64,000 bases of DNA from an uncultured Idiomarina sp. (GTDB lineage Bacteria > Pseudomonadota > Gammaproteobacteria > Enterobacterales > Alteromonadaceae). Where the stretch lies: positions 186,001 to 250,000 of the forward strand of contig CAMPHF010000001.1 of NCBI GenBank assembly GCA_946885915.1, given 5' to 3'. A program made the translations under genes and the position numbers. Every line of letters begins with the position of its first letter. Within the stretch, counting starts at the first letter, position 1. The notes below the pieces were generated by a model. The model searched no databases and had not been told where the DNA came from. It saw nothing but the letters and a program-made list of their open reading frames with translations. Of this stretch, positions 54,227 through 63,271 are shown one piece after another.

Positions 54227-54260
54227 TTAACCAAACCCTTACTTGAAAGGGCTTGGTTAA
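54227..54260 (-). other. hairpin just after the RND pump gene
   Basis: TTAACCAAACCCTT (54227-54240) and AAGGGCTTGGTTAA (54247-54260) pair at 13 of 14 positions. The remaining pair is G-U on the minus-strand RNA, so the structure is fully formed in the pump transcript. There is no T-run. It lies 9 bases beyond the pump gene stop, ahead of the terminator at 54162-54211. Confidence 0.6.
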
Positions 54261-54269
54261 GACCGAAAA

Positions 54270-57200
54270 TTAATCTTCTTCGCGTACTTTGGGCGGGAAT
54301 TTCTTGCGTACTATGTAGAACAATAGTGGCACGAAGAAAATCGCGAGCACGGTACCGCCTATCATCCCGCCAATCACACCAGTACCAATCGCTTGGCGAC
54401 TGACCGCACCAGCACCGGTTGATAAGGCCAACGGCAGGACGCCAAAGGTGAAGGCTAATGAGGTCATGAGGATAGGTCGTAAGCGCAACCTTACTGCCTC
54501 CAACGTTGCCTCGAATAACTCTTTACCTTGGGCTTGTAAGTCTTTCGCGAATTCCACGATCAAAATGGCGTTCCGAGCAGACACCCCAACTGTGGTTAAT
54601 AGGCCGACTTGGAAATAAACGTCGTTTTCAAGACCGCGTAGCGTTGCCGCTATAACCGCACCTAAAATACCCAGCGGCACCACCAACATCACCGCAAATG
54701 GAATCGACCAGCTTTCATAAAGTGCCGCTAAACAAAGGAACACGATGAGTAGCGATAAGGCATAGAGTAACGGTGCCTGATTGCCAGATGCTTTCTCTTC
54801 TAGCGAAATACCGGACCACTCAAAGCCAATGCCAGTTGGCAGTTGGGCGACCAAATTCTCCATGGTCATCATGGCGTCACCGGAGGAAAACCCAGGTGCC
54901 GCTTGGCCCTGAATGTTCATGGCGGGCACCCCGTTGTAACGCTCTAGCCGTTGCGGGCCAAAGGTCCATTCACCGCTGGTAAATTCCGCCAACGACACCA
55001 TGTTACCATTCGCGTTGCGAACATACCATTTGCCGATATCCTCAGGTACCATGCGGCTTTCAGGTATACCTTGCAAGTACACCTTTTTGACCCGACCGCG
55101 GTCGACGAAATCGTTCACGTAGGTTTGGCCGAAAGCGTTGCTGAGGGTGGTATTGATCTCGCTAATACTCACGCCTAACGCGCGGGCCTTATTGAAATCG
55201 ACATCTAGTTTAAACTGGGCAGTATCTTCAAGACCATTGGGGCGAACCCCAACCACGCTAGTTTCCTGAGCAGCCATACCGAGCAGCTGATTACGTGCTT
55301 GCAGCAAGGCGTCGTGGCCAAGTCCCGCACGGTCTTGTAAGTACATATTAAAACCGCTGGCAGTGCCTAGCTCAGGAATAGACGGCAAATTGAAGGCAAA
55401 AATCATGGCTTCGCGAATTTGGCTTAAATATCCCATCGCAGAGCCTATCACCGCATCAATTTGTAGCTGTGGTTCAGTCCGCTCAGACCAGTCAGTTAAG
55501 CGCACAAAGGCTAGACCGGCATTTTGTCCTTGCCCCGAAAAGCTGAAACCGACCACTGAAAACACCGACCGAATACCTTCGGCTTCATCGAGATAGTAGT
55601 TCTCAATTTTTGCCATGGTATTCAACGACATTTCTTGGGTCGCACCAGCAGGCAATTGCATTTGGGTCAAGAATACGCCGCGGTCTTCGTTGGGGATGAA
55701 CGAGCTTGGCATCCGCGCAAATAAGAAGCCGAGCACCAGCAATAGGCCACCATAAATCAGCACAAAGCGGCCGGTACGTTGCAAGATATGCTGCACCGAC
55801 TGACTGTACCCGTCGGTAAACCGTGCCAAGCCGCGGTTGAACATGCCGAGCAAACCCCGCGGTTGGTGGTCATGGTTAAGTGGTTTTAAGATAGTTGCAC
55901 ACAACGCTGGCGAGAAGATAATCGCGACCAACACTGACAACGCCATGGCTGAAATAATAGTAATCGAGAACTGGCGATAGACAGCACCGGTGGCGCCACC
56001 AAAGAATGCCATTGGCACGAATACCGCCGCCATGACCAAACCTATAGCGACCAATGCGCCGGTAATTTGGGTCATTGATTTAATCGTGGCTTGGCGCGGC
56101 GTAAGCTTCTCTTCGCTCATTAAGCGCTCAACGTTCTCGACCACCACAATGGCATCGTCGACCAATAGACCAATGGCGAGTACCAAGCCGAACATGGTGA
56201 GGGTATTAATCGAAAAGCCTAACGCCGACATAATACCGAAAGTACCAAGCAATACGACTGGAATAGCCAGCGCAGGAATAATGGTTGCCCGCAAATTCTG
56301 TAAGAAGATGAACATGAGGATAAAGACCAACACGACCGCTTCGAACAGAATTTTCACTACTTCAGTAATTGAGATTTCGATAAATGGCGTGGTGTCATAT
56401 GGAATTTCGAGTTCAACCCCTTCAGGAAAGAAGGCTTCGAGCTCTGCCACTCGCTCTTTGACTGCTTTAGCGGTTGCCAGGGCATTAGCACCAGTGGCTA
56501 AGTTCACCGCTAGACCGCTGGCAGCCTGCCGATTATAGCGAGCTACGGTGGCGTAATTCTCACCGCCGAGTTCAACGTGGGCCACATCAGCAACGGTCAC
56601 TTTCGAGCCGTCCTGATTCACACGCAGTAGAATTTGCTCAAACTGCTCAATCGTTTCCAACCGAGTTTGAGCAATGATTGATGCAGTTAATCGCTGATTT
56701 TCAACTGCTGGCGTGCCACCTAGCTGCCCCGCGGCGACTTGGTTATTTTGTTCGCGTAGCGCTAACACCACATCCGTGGTCGTCATGTTGTATTGATTCA
56801 AGCGCGCCGGGTCGAGCCAGATCCGCATCGAGTAGGGCGCACCAAAAACGCGAACACTACCAACGCCCGGAGTTCGAGCAATGGGATCTTGAATGGTTGA
56901 CGAGAGAAAATCGCTCAAATCCATTTGGGTAATATTCGGATTTTTCGAGATAAGCGCCAATACCATCAAAAACGAGTTATTCGCTTTGGCGACTACTAGT
57001 CCTTGCTCTTGCACTGCTTGGGGTAGCAAAGGCAGCGCGAGTTGCAGCTTATTCTGTACTTGTACCTGAGCGATATCAGGGTCAGTACCGGCCGCAAACG
57101 TAATGGTAATACTAGCATTGCCCGCTGAGTCAGAGGTTGACGAGAAATATTGCAAACCATCGATACCATTGAGGTTTTGCTCAATAATTTGAGTCACACT

Positions 57201-57377
57201 CTCTTCTAGGGTTTCCGCGGTAGCACCAGGGTAGGTCGCACTAATTTGCACCGATGGCGGCGCAATTTGCGGGTATTGCTCAACCGGAAGCTGGGTAACA
57301 GCAAGGCTACCACCGAGCATGATCAGAATCGCAATTACCCACGCAAAAATGGGTCGATCGATAAAAAACTTAGCCAT
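54270..57377 (-). CDS. RND multidrug efflux transporter, HAE1 family (AcrB/MexB type)
   Basis: This 1035-residue inner-membrane pump exports drugs and other amphiphiles using the proton gradient. It begins [20 protein letters not shown], the AcrB-type start. It has 12 predicted spans, two large periplasmic loops, and the proton-relay Asp pair in TM4 visible in [18 protein letters not shown]. The repeat-two segment [15 protein letters not shown] is also typical of HAE1. It follows its membrane-fusion partner by 3 bases. No outer-membrane TolC-like gene is present here, so it probably uses a TolC encoded elsewhere. Confidence 0.95.
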   Translation of the reverse strand: MAKFFIDRPIFAWVIAILIMLGGSLAVTQLPVEQYPQIAPPSVQISATYPGATAETLEESVTQIIEQNLNGIDGLQYFSSTSDSAGNASITITFAAGTDPDIAQVQVQNKLQLALPLLPQAVQEQGLVVAKANNSFLMVLALISKNPNITQMDLSDFLSSTIQDPIARTPGVGSVRVFGAPYSMRIWLDPARLNQYNMTTTDVVLALREQNNQVAAGQLGGTPAVENQRLTASIIAQTRLETIEQFEQILLRVNQDGSKVTVADVAHVELGGENYATVARYNRQAASGLAVNLATGANALATAKAVKERVAELEAFFPEGVELEIPYDTTPFIEISITEVVKILFEAVVLVFILMFIFLQNLRATIIPALAIPVVLLGTFGIMSALGFSINTLTMFGLVLAIGLLVDDAIVVVENVERLMSEEKLTPRQATIKSMTQITGALVAIGLVMAAVFVPMAFFGGATGAVYRQFSITIISAMALSVLVAIIFSPALCATILKPLNHDHQPRGLLGMFNRGLARFTDGYSQSVQHILQRTGRFVLIYGGLLLVLGFLFARMPSSFIPNEDRGVFLTQMQLPAGATQEMSLNTMAKIENYYLDEAEGIRSVFSVVGFSFSGQGQNAGLAFVRLTDWSERTEPQLQIDAVIGSAMGYLSQIREAMIFAFNLPSIPELGTASGFNMYLQDRAGLGHDALLQARNQLLGMAAQETSVVGVRPNGLEDTAQFKLDVDFNKARALGVSISEINTTLSNAFGQTYVNDFVDRGRVKKVYLQGIPESRMVPEDIGKWYVRNANGNMVSLAEFTSGEWTFGPQRLERYNGVPAMNIQGQAAPGFSSGDAMMTMENLVAQLPTGIGFEWSGISLEEKASGNQAPLLYALSLLIVFLCLAALYESWSIPFAVMLVVPLGILGAVIAATLRGLENDVYFQVGLLTTVGVSARNAILIVEFAKDLQAQGKELFEATLEAVRLRLRPILMTSLAFTFGVLPLALSTGAGAVSRQAIGTGVIGGMIGGTVLAIFFVPLLFYIVRKKFPPKVREED

Positions 57378-57380
57378 GAA

Positions 57381-58529
57381 TTAGTTCACTTCTTCAGTGT
57401 TGACAGACATTCCGGGCTGAACTTTCTGGAGACCTTCTACGATGAGTTGATCGCCGGCGGCTAAACCGCTGGTAACCACCCAGTTGGCACCTTGGGTACC
57501 GGAGACACTTAGTTCACGCGGTTCCACTTTACCCTCCGCATTGACCACGAGGGCAGTGGCACGCCCGCGTGGATCGCGAGAAACCCCGGTTTGTGGCGCT
57601 AAAATGGTATTGGGACGCTCGCCCAACGCGAGTTCTGCGCGGACAAACATACCAGGGAGTAAGGTGCGGCTGTCATTGGCAACGCGGGCGCGTAGCGTAA
57701 TGCTGCTGGTTTGTGGGTCGACGGTCACTTCATTGAATAACAATTCACCCTGCGCCTTGAGACCACCTTGCTCACCAATATGAATGGTCACTGGAATCAC
57801 ATTGTTCGCATTAGACGTCATGACGCCTTGCTCGAGCGCTGTTTTCAACTGCAAATACTGCTCACTATTTTGCACGATATCAATGTAGATAGGGCTAAGT
57901 TGAGTGATAGTGGTTAGCGGCTGCGCCTGACCTGCGCTCACCAATGCACCAGGAGTAATGTAAGAACGCCCGATCACGCCGCTAATCGGTGCTTCAACTC
58001 GGGTGTATTGCAGATTTAATTTGGCGCGCGTGAGATTTGCTTGAGCAACTTTTAAATCGGCCTCCGCTTGCAAGAATGCCGCCTCTGCTTCATCAAAATC
58101 CTGCTGACTCACACTGTTCTCGGCTAACAGTGTGCGAATCCGCTCAAAGCGCTTTTTAGTGGTACGTTGATTGGCTTCGGCGCGCGCTAACGAGGCTTCA
58201 GTGCTTTCAACTTCTGCTTGAAATAACGCGGGGTCAATTTGATAAAGCTGTTGCCCAGCTTGAACTTGCGACCCACCTTCAAATAGCTCGGCTTGCACAA
58301 TGCCCGTCACTTGTGGACGAACTTCGGCGACTTTTGCTGCTTGAGCACGGCCAGGTAAGGTCGTTGTGACTGGTATATTTTGCGCCCGAAGCGTCACCAC
58401 CCCTACGGTTGGAGTAGGCTGTGCTCCGCCAGGACCTGCTTGAGTTTGCTCGGTGTCACTACAGCCAGCAACAAATAGACTGCCTGCAACCAGCGGCAAT
58501 AACAACGAACGAATGACGCGTTGCTGCAT
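57381..58529 (-). CDS. RND efflux membrane-fusion lipoprotein (AcrA/MexA type)
   Basis: The 382-residue periplasmic adaptor links the RND pump to an outer-membrane channel. The signal peptide ends in lipobox VAGC. Domains in order are a beta-barrel/lipoyl half (VTTTLPGRAQAAKVAEVRPQVTGIV), a coiled-coil hairpin (about 100-165, with VESTEASLARAEANQRTTKK), the second lipoyl half (TRVEAPISGVIGRSYITPGALV), and the C-terminal barrel. AGAGG precedes the ATG by 7 bases. An AcrR-operator-like sequence lies 46 bases upstream. Confidence 0.94.
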   Translation of the reverse strand: MQQRVIRSLLLPLVAGSLFVAGCSDTEQTQAGPGGAQPTPTVGVVTLRAQNIPVTTTLPGRAQAAKVAEVRPQVTGIVQAELFEGGSQVQAGQQLYQIDPALFQAEVESTEASLARAEANQRTTKKRFERIRTLLAENSVSQQDFDEAEAAFLQAEADLKVAQANLTRAKLNLQYTRVEAPISGVIGRSYITPGALVSAGQAQPLTTITQLSPIYIDIVQNSEQYLQLKTALEQGVMTSNANNVIPVTIHIGEQGGLKAQGELLFNEVTVDPQTSSITLRARVANDSRTLLPGMFVRAELALGERPNTILAPQTGVSRDPRGRATALVVNAEGKVEPRELSVSGTQGANWVVTSGLAAGDQLIVEGLQKVQPGMSVNTEEVN

Positions 58530-58574
58530 GAAAAAACCTCTTCTTTAAATGATAAGAAAACTATTCGGCAATTA

Positions 58575-58598
58575 TACATACATACATGAATGTTTGTA
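58575..58598. promoter_or_regulatory. AcrR-type operator upstream of the efflux operon
   Basis: A 24-base imperfect inverted repeat with half-sites TACATACAT (58575-58583) and ATGTTTGTA (58590-58598) is very like the E. coli acrAB operator: about 20 of 24 positions agree by my recollection of that site. A TetR/AcrR-type repressor should bind here. No such repressor gene is adjacent, so it must act from elsewhere. Confidence 0.65.
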
Positions 58599-58721
58599 AG
58601 TACGATCATCGATGTTTTTAGCAAGTCGTGGTGGTGGCTGCCACGACTTTTCGAACGCCAAACCCTCATGGTATGGTGACTAGAATACTGCTAGTACGCA
58701 TTTTTAGAGGGTTTGGATTGT

Positions 58722-59156
58722 ATGAAAGGTGCAGCAAAAACGACTATGACTACCCTTGTAATCATGTTGGTCGGCGGTTTTTTACTCTGGTCAATGAGCG
58801 ATAATTGGCAAGCGTCACGTGAACAAGTATCGGTACAACAGGAGTTAACTGAGCGCGCGGCCGTTTATAATCGCCGTCCTGAACGTTTGCTTACTGAGCA
58901 ATTGAAGTTTGAGCGGGTAGCGGTGGCTGAACGCCAGTTAACTTTTTTCTATTCACTGCCAACGGTAGACCGCAATCGAATCGCGCAAGCCGAATTAATT
59001 GACTCGTTGACCGAGCAAATGCGCACGACCGTATGTCAGGACCCAGAGTTTGCCTTTATGCGGCAACACAATGTCACCATTAAGTTTGACTATGTGGATC
59101 AAAATCAGCGGCGAATTGTGCAGTTGAGCTTGCCCGCGGGGACAAGCTGCAACTGA
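58722..59156 (+). CDS. membrane-anchored protein of unknown function
   Basis: The 144-residue product has one N-terminal membrane span (MTTLVIMLVGGFLLWSM) and a periplasmic remainder with two cysteines (TVCQDPEF and the terminal TSCN) that could form a disulfide. It contains FFYSLPTVDRNRIAQAELIDS and ends with a strand-rich VTIKFDYVDQNQRRIVQLSL. I do not recognise a family. ATG 58722 follows a weak AGAGGG site. It diverges from the efflux operon across a 192-base gap and converges on the alcohol-dehydrogenase-like gene. Confidence 0.78.
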   Translation: MKGAAKTTMTTLVIMLVGGFLLWSMSDNWQASREQVSVQQELTERAAVYNRRPERLLTEQLKFERVAVAERQLTFFYSLPTVDRNRIAQAELIDSLTEQMRTTVCQDPEFAFMRQHNVTIKFDYVDQNQRRIVQLSLPAGTSCN

Positions 59157-59170
59157 GCGATTGAAATTTA

Positions 59171-60181
59171 CTACTCCCAACCGGCGAGGACAATTTTGCC
59201 CATCACGTGTTGTTGTTCTAATTGCTGGTGGGCATGACGCAGGTTGGTTGCATTAATACTCCCTAGCGTGGTTTGCACCGTTGAGCGAACCTTACCCTGG
59301 TCAACTAGTTGCGCGACTTGATTAAGAATATCGCCCTGAGTTTGCATGTCAGCGGTCTTAAATAAAGATTTGGTGTACATAAACTCCCAATGCAGTGACA
59401 CACTTTTTTGCTTCAGTAGCTTAATATCTAGTGGTTGTTCCGGATCGTCGATGAGGGCAATTTTACCTTGCGGAGCGACCAGTTGCGCGAGTGCCTCAAA
59501 ATGTTGATCGGTGTGCGTTAAGCTGGCGATATGACTGACATTTTCGATGTTATGTGCAGCTAATTGGGGGGCCAGCGGTTGGTTGTGGTCAAGTACTACA
59601 TCGGCGCCTAATTCAGTGACCCATGCTTGGCTAGCAGCGCGTCCGGCAGTGGCGATGACAGTGGCGTTGGTGAGTTGTTTTGCTAATTGGATCATGATTG
59701 AGCCCACACCACCACCAGCACCGATAATGAGCAGTCGAGTATCACCCTGTGCCGGCACGGCTAAACGCTCGAACAACAGCTCCCACGCAGTTAAGCTCGT
59801 TAGCGGAAGTGCCGCCGCAGCCGCGCTATCAATACTGGTGGGCGCGCGGCCAACTAAGCGCGCATCGACGAGTTGTTGGGCGGCATTGCACCCGCTACGC
59901 TCTAATTCCCCCGCGTAAAAAACACGATCACCCGGTTTAAATTGGCTCACTTGACTGCCACATTGCAACACCGTACCACAGGCGTCCCAGCCTAAAATTT
60001 TATAGCTGCCGGCTGCGGGTTGAACTCGTTTGCGAATTTTGGTGTCAACCGGATTCACGGCAATTGCTTCAACTTGAATTAATAAGTCGTTGGCTTGTGG
60101 GATTGGTTCTGGAACTTCAATGTCGACTAATGCGGCAGCATCGTTTGCGGGTAAAGATTGTTGATAGCCAATAGCCTTCAT
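59171..60181 (-). CDS. zinc-type alcohol dehydrogenase-like / quinone oxidoreductase (MDR superfamily)
   Basis: The 336-residue protein has the medium-chain dehydrogenase fold. There is a GroES-like N-terminal domain (VEAIAVNPVDTKIRKRVQPA, then YKILGWDACGTV and FKPGDRVFYAGE) and a NAD(P)-binding Rossmann domain with IIGAGGGVGSIMIQLAKQL. The structural zinc cysteines of true alcohol dehydrogenases are missing, so it is likely an NADPH-dependent quinone or enone reductase-like enzyme. Substrate unknown. It is a single gene. Confidence 0.88.
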   Translation of the reverse strand: MKAIGYQQSLPANDAAALVDIEVPEPIPQANDLLIQVEAIAVNPVDTKIRKRVQPAAGSYKILGWDACGTVLQCGSQVSQFKPGDRVFYAGELERSGCNAAQQLVDARLVGRAPTSIDSAAAAALPLTSLTAWELLFERLAVPAQGDTRLLIIGAGGGVGSIMIQLAKQLTNATVIATAGRAASQAWVTELGADVVLDHNQPLAPQLAAHNIENVSHIASLTHTDQHFEALAQLVAPQGKIALIDDPEQPLDIKLLKQKSVSLHWEFMYTKSLFKTADMQTQGDILNQVAQLVDQGKVRSTVQTTLGSINATNLRHAHQQLEQQHVMGKIVLAGWE

Positions 60182-60287
60182 GACTAAACTCCTGTGGAAT
60201 CAAAAGCGGATTAAGGTAACATCGACAGCATAAGAAAAACTGCTGAGACGCATCGAGTTATCTGATCATACGATGAAAGGACGATAA

Positions 60288-60755
60288 ATGGGCATCCGAC
60301 TTTGGCATCATTTTTGTTGGTTTTGTTTAGCGGTACTGACAGCAGCTGCGGCAGCGTCAATCATGCAAACCCAATTTAATTTAGCGGCATTAACTGAGCT
60401 TGGATTGGCAATTGCCTGGCAAGACTGGTTAGCGACAACTTGGTTTGATCTCACCTCATTTGGACCCGTTGTAGCGGGGCTTTTTGCCGGCTTATTGGCC
60501 ATTACTTTAACGCTAGGCCACTGGGTTCAGCGTTGGTTGATAGGGCGTTGGCACCTGTCGCGGCCGCTGTGGCTGATGCTGAGCAGCGCGATTGGCTGCT
60601 GGGTCATGTTATGGCTGATAAATAGCGTGGCTCCCATGCCGACATTAATCGCCGCTACGCGCAGTGGTTTAGGCGTATTAACCTTCATGTTATGCGCTGC
60701 GCTTGGCGCTTGGGTGTACAGTCGCGAGCAAACAGGGGGCGAAGCGCATGAATAA
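60288..60755 (+). CDS. four-span membrane protein of unknown function
   Basis: The 155-residue product has four predicted membrane spans, for example LWHHFCWFCLAVLTAAAAAS, GPVVAGLFAGLLAITLTLGH, and the two pairs around LSSAIGCWVMLWLINSV and SGLGVLTFMLCAALGAWVYS. It has a short charged tail (REQTGGEAHE). I recognise no family. Its last 8 bases overlap the next gene, a PQQ-type dehydrogenase, suggesting joint translation and a possible partnership with it. Confidence 0.75.
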   Translation: MGIRLWHHFCWFCLAVLTAAAAASIMQTQFNLAALTELGLAIAWQDWLATTWFDLTSFGPVVAGLFAGLLAITLTLGHWVQRWLIGRWHLSRPLWLMLSSAIGCWVMLWLINSVAPMPTLIAATRSGLGVLTFMLCAALGAWVYSREQTGGEAHE

Positions 60756-61860
60756 GCAGATGATGCAGTGGCTGGTGGGGCTCGGCTGGTTGGCGGCAAG
60801 TGGCACCGTGCAGGCGACATCGGTGCCGCTACCGACACCATTGGTAACAGATCTAGCAAAACCATGGGCGGTGGTTGCCGCACCAACTGGCATATTAATT
60901 ACCGAGCGCAGTGGCCAAGTAAAATTTATTCCGCGTGATGCCGCGAACGGCAATCAATTACAGCCGGCAGCCATGACAACTCATGACTTGCGCCCGGCTG
61001 ACTTACTAGAGCTTGGACAAGGTGGATTGTTAGATTTAGAAGCCATACGTACAACCCCAGAAGGCATTGATTACTGGCTAAGCTACAGCTGTGGAACGGC
61101 AGCGGCCAATCATACTTGTGTGGCACAGACGCATTGGAATGGCACTAGCTTCAGTAACCCAGAACCACTTTTTAAAAGTATGCCTGCCAAGGCGGGCGGT
61201 GCACATTTTTCCGGACGGCTGTTAGCGCTGCCCGATGGCCGTGTGCTGTTGAGTGTCGGTGATGGCTTTGATTATCGTGAACAAGCGCAGCAACTGGATA
61301 GTCAGCTAGGCAAAGTTTTGCAGTTACTCCCAACTGAGCCTGTGCAAGCCAGTATTTTTACGCGCGGGCACCGAAATGTGCAGGGCTTGGTGTTTGATCC
61401 TGAGCGCCAGCGGGTATTAGCCCATGAGCATGGTCCGCGCGGTGGTGATGAGATCAATATTTTATTAGAGGGTGAAAATTACGGCTGGCCGTTGGCCACT
61501 CATGGGTTGGATTATACGGGGGCGAAAGTGACGCCTTATGAGAGCGTAGCCGGCACTGCGGCGCCCCTTTATCACTGGACCCCTAGCATTGCGCCAAGCG
61601 GGATGGCGCTGTGGCGTGATCAAATTATCGTGACCAGTTTAGCGGCACGCGCCATTCATGTGCTTGATGCGAATCGACTCGCTGATGGTGACCAAGTCTT
61701 ATTGCAAGCAGCAAATACCCGCTGGCGTGATGTGCTCGTGACCGATGATCAGCGTATTTTGCTATTAAGCGATGGCACCGATGCTGCACTTTACGATGTG
61801 ACGGAAATGTTCGAGAGCCTATTAGTGACGCAAACCCAAAACCAGCTAACAACTGAGTGA
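60748..61860 (+). CDS. PQQ-dependent aldose sugar dehydrogenase-like protein (YliI type)
   Basis: The 370-residue exported protein belongs to the soluble glucose/sorbosone dehydrogenase family of six-bladed propellers that bind PQQ. The signal peptide is about residues 1-23 (MNKQMMQWLVGLGWLAASGT, cleaved near VQA). Family motifs include AHFSGRLLALPDGRVLLSVGDG, FTRGHRNVQGLVFDPE and AHEHGPRGGDEINIL, followed by ENYGWP. It would oxidise sugars in the periplasm if PQQ is available. ATG 60748 follows CAGGGGGCG; an earlier in-frame start (60703) has no signal peptide and is rejected. It overlaps the preceding gene by 8 bases. Confidence 0.88.
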   Translation: MNKQMMQWLVGLGWLAASGTVQATSVPLPTPLVTDLAKPWAVVAAPTGILITERSGQVKFIPRDAANGNQLQPAAMTTHDLRPADLLELGQGGLLDLEAIRTTPEGIDYWLSYSCGTAAANHTCVAQTHWNGTSFSNPEPLFKSMPAKAGGAHFSGRLLALPDGRVLLSVGDGFDYREQAQQLDSQLGKVLQLLPTEPVQASIFTRGHRNVQGLVFDPERQRVLAHEHGPRGGDEINILLEGENYGWPLATHGLDYTGAKVTPYESVAGTAAPLYHWTPSIAPSGMALWRDQIIVTSLAARAIHVLDANRLADGDQVLLQAANTRWRDVLVTDDQRILLLSDGTDAALYDVTEMFESLLVTQTQNQLTTE

Positions 61861-61867
61861 TTGTTAA

Positions 61868-62458
61868 ATGGACAAGCCTAACTCAGCAACGGCAGTAAAA
61901 TGGCTCGAACGCTTACTTGAATCGCGCCATGCATTATTGTTGCTGTTTCTCTTATCCTTGCTGGAATCAATCATTCTGCCAATACCACTTGAACTGATCC
62001 TGATTCCCTTTATGTTCGCGCAACGTGAGCGGATCTGGCTGGTGGCGACCGTGACTTTAGCGGGCTGTTTGGTCGGTGCTAGTATCGGCTACAGCGTAGG
62101 ATTGTGGCTATTTGACTCAGCCGGGCAGTGGTTGATTGATCATTTTGGTATTCAAGGCGCTTATCAAGACTACGATGCATTTTTTGCCGAGTACGGATTT
62201 TGGGCAGTCGTTGCAGCTGGTGTAACACCGATTCCGTTTCAGGTGGGGATGTTGACGGCCGGCGCAGCAGGATACCCGTTTCTGCTCTACATGCTGGCCT
62301 CAATTATCGCCCGAGGGATTCGCTATTATGGCTTGGCAGCACTGGTGTTATGGTGTGGTGAGCCGGCCCTGAAACTATGGCAACAACATTCGCGGCAAGT
62401 GGGCTTGGCGCTCACCGTGCTGATCGTGGCGATTGTGAGCGCGTTGGTGATTATGTAA
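61868..62458 (+). CDS. DedA/VTT-domain membrane protein
   Basis: The 196-residue protein has multiple membrane spans and the VTT hallmarks LLESIILPIPLELILIPFMFA and AAGVTPIPFQVGMLTAGAAG. It is related in form to the YqaA-like protein at 2885-3469 but is not a close copy. DedA relatives have roles in lipid translocation and envelope homeostasis; the specific role is unknown. It starts 7 bases after the PQQ-dehydrogenase stop, so it is probably in the same transcript. Confidence 0.85.
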   Translation: MDKPNSATAVKWLERLLESRHALLLLFLLSLLESIILPIPLELILIPFMFAQRERIWLVATVTLAGCLVGASIGYSVGLWLFDSAGQWLIDHFGIQGAYQDYDAFFAEYGFWAVVAAGVTPIPFQVGMLTAGAAGYPFLLYMLASIIARGIRYYGLAALVLWCGEPALKLWQQHSRQVGLALTVLIVAIVSALVIM

Positions 62459-62464
62459 GGCGTG

Positions 62465-63229
62465 TTAAGCAGTCATGCCACCATCTAAGGTAAGGCATTG
62501 GCCGGTCATGAAGCTACTTTCATCGGTTGCGAGCCAGGCGACCGCATTGGCTACCTCACTTGGTTGACCAAAGCGCCGCATGGGATTGGCGTGGAGCAGG
62601 GCAGTTTGCGTTTTCTCTGGCATGTGGGTAAACGCGCGTTGCATCATTTCTGTTTCAATCAGCCCGGGACAAACGGCATTCACACGAATGTTATGGCGTG
62701 CATATTCCATCGCTACACTGCGAGTTAAGCCAACCACGCCATGCTTACTTGCGGCGTAGGGTGTTAAGTTTGGTGCCGCTCGTAAACCGGCCACTGAAGC
62801 TACGTTAATAATATGTCCGCCTGCGTTCAGCATGTGTTGCACTTGTTGCTGCATCGCAAAAAACACCCCTTTTAAATTCACATTAAGGGTGTGGTCCCAA
62901 TCCGCCTCAGTACAGGCAAGTAAAGGCTTTGGCGGATGCTCAACACCGGCATTATTAATGGCAACGTGCAACACCTGTTGGTGTTCTTTAAGCCAGTCAA
63001 AAACCGCTTGTAATGCATCTGCTTTGCGCATGTCGGCACCAAAAAAATGCAGGCGCTCAGGTTTACTCTGGGCTAACTCGTGCCCTTTATCCTGTTGAAT
63101 ATCGGTCACTAATAAGGTTGCGCCGGCAGCGTATAAACGCTCGACAATCGCTCGCCCTATGCCTTGTACTCCGCCGGTGACGAGAATATTTTTGCCGGAT
63201 AATGAATTGCTTGCTGGTGCCGTTGCCAT
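62465..63229 (-). CDS. short-chain dehydrogenase/reductase
   Basis: The 254-residue protein is a classical SDR: cofactor motif TGGVQGIG (18-25), NNAG (92-95), catalytic Ser145, and Tyr158 with Lys162 in PYAASKHG. The Asp in LVTDIQQ suggests NAD rather than NADP preference. It ends SSFMTGQCLTLDGGMTA, typical of the family. The substrate cannot be read. It stops 6 bases from the convergent DedA gene and follows the ArsA-like gene by 42 bases on the same strand. Confidence 0.92.
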   Translation of the reverse strand: MATAPASNSLSGKNILVTGGVQGIGRAIVERLYAAGATLLVTDIQQDKGHELAQSKPERLHFFGADMRKADALQAVFDWLKEHQQVLHVAINNAGVEHPPKPLLACTEADWDHTLNVNLKGVFFAMQQQVQHMLNAGGHIINVASVAGLRAAPNLTPYAASKHGVVGLTRSVAMEYARHNIRVNAVCPGLIETEMMQRAFTHMPEKTQTALLHANPMRRFGQPSEVANAVAWLATDESSFMTGQCLTLDGGMTA

Positions 63230-63271
63230 ATTGCTCTTGCCCTATCTTCTATAAGAATGAGTAGCTTGCCG

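Noticed and set aside
55990..56538. 182-codon open frame on the plus strand inside the RND pump gene
   Set aside because: It is antisense to a clearly conserved transporter. Its translation is low-complexity Thr/Ser/Asn-rich, with no ribosome site or family resemblance.
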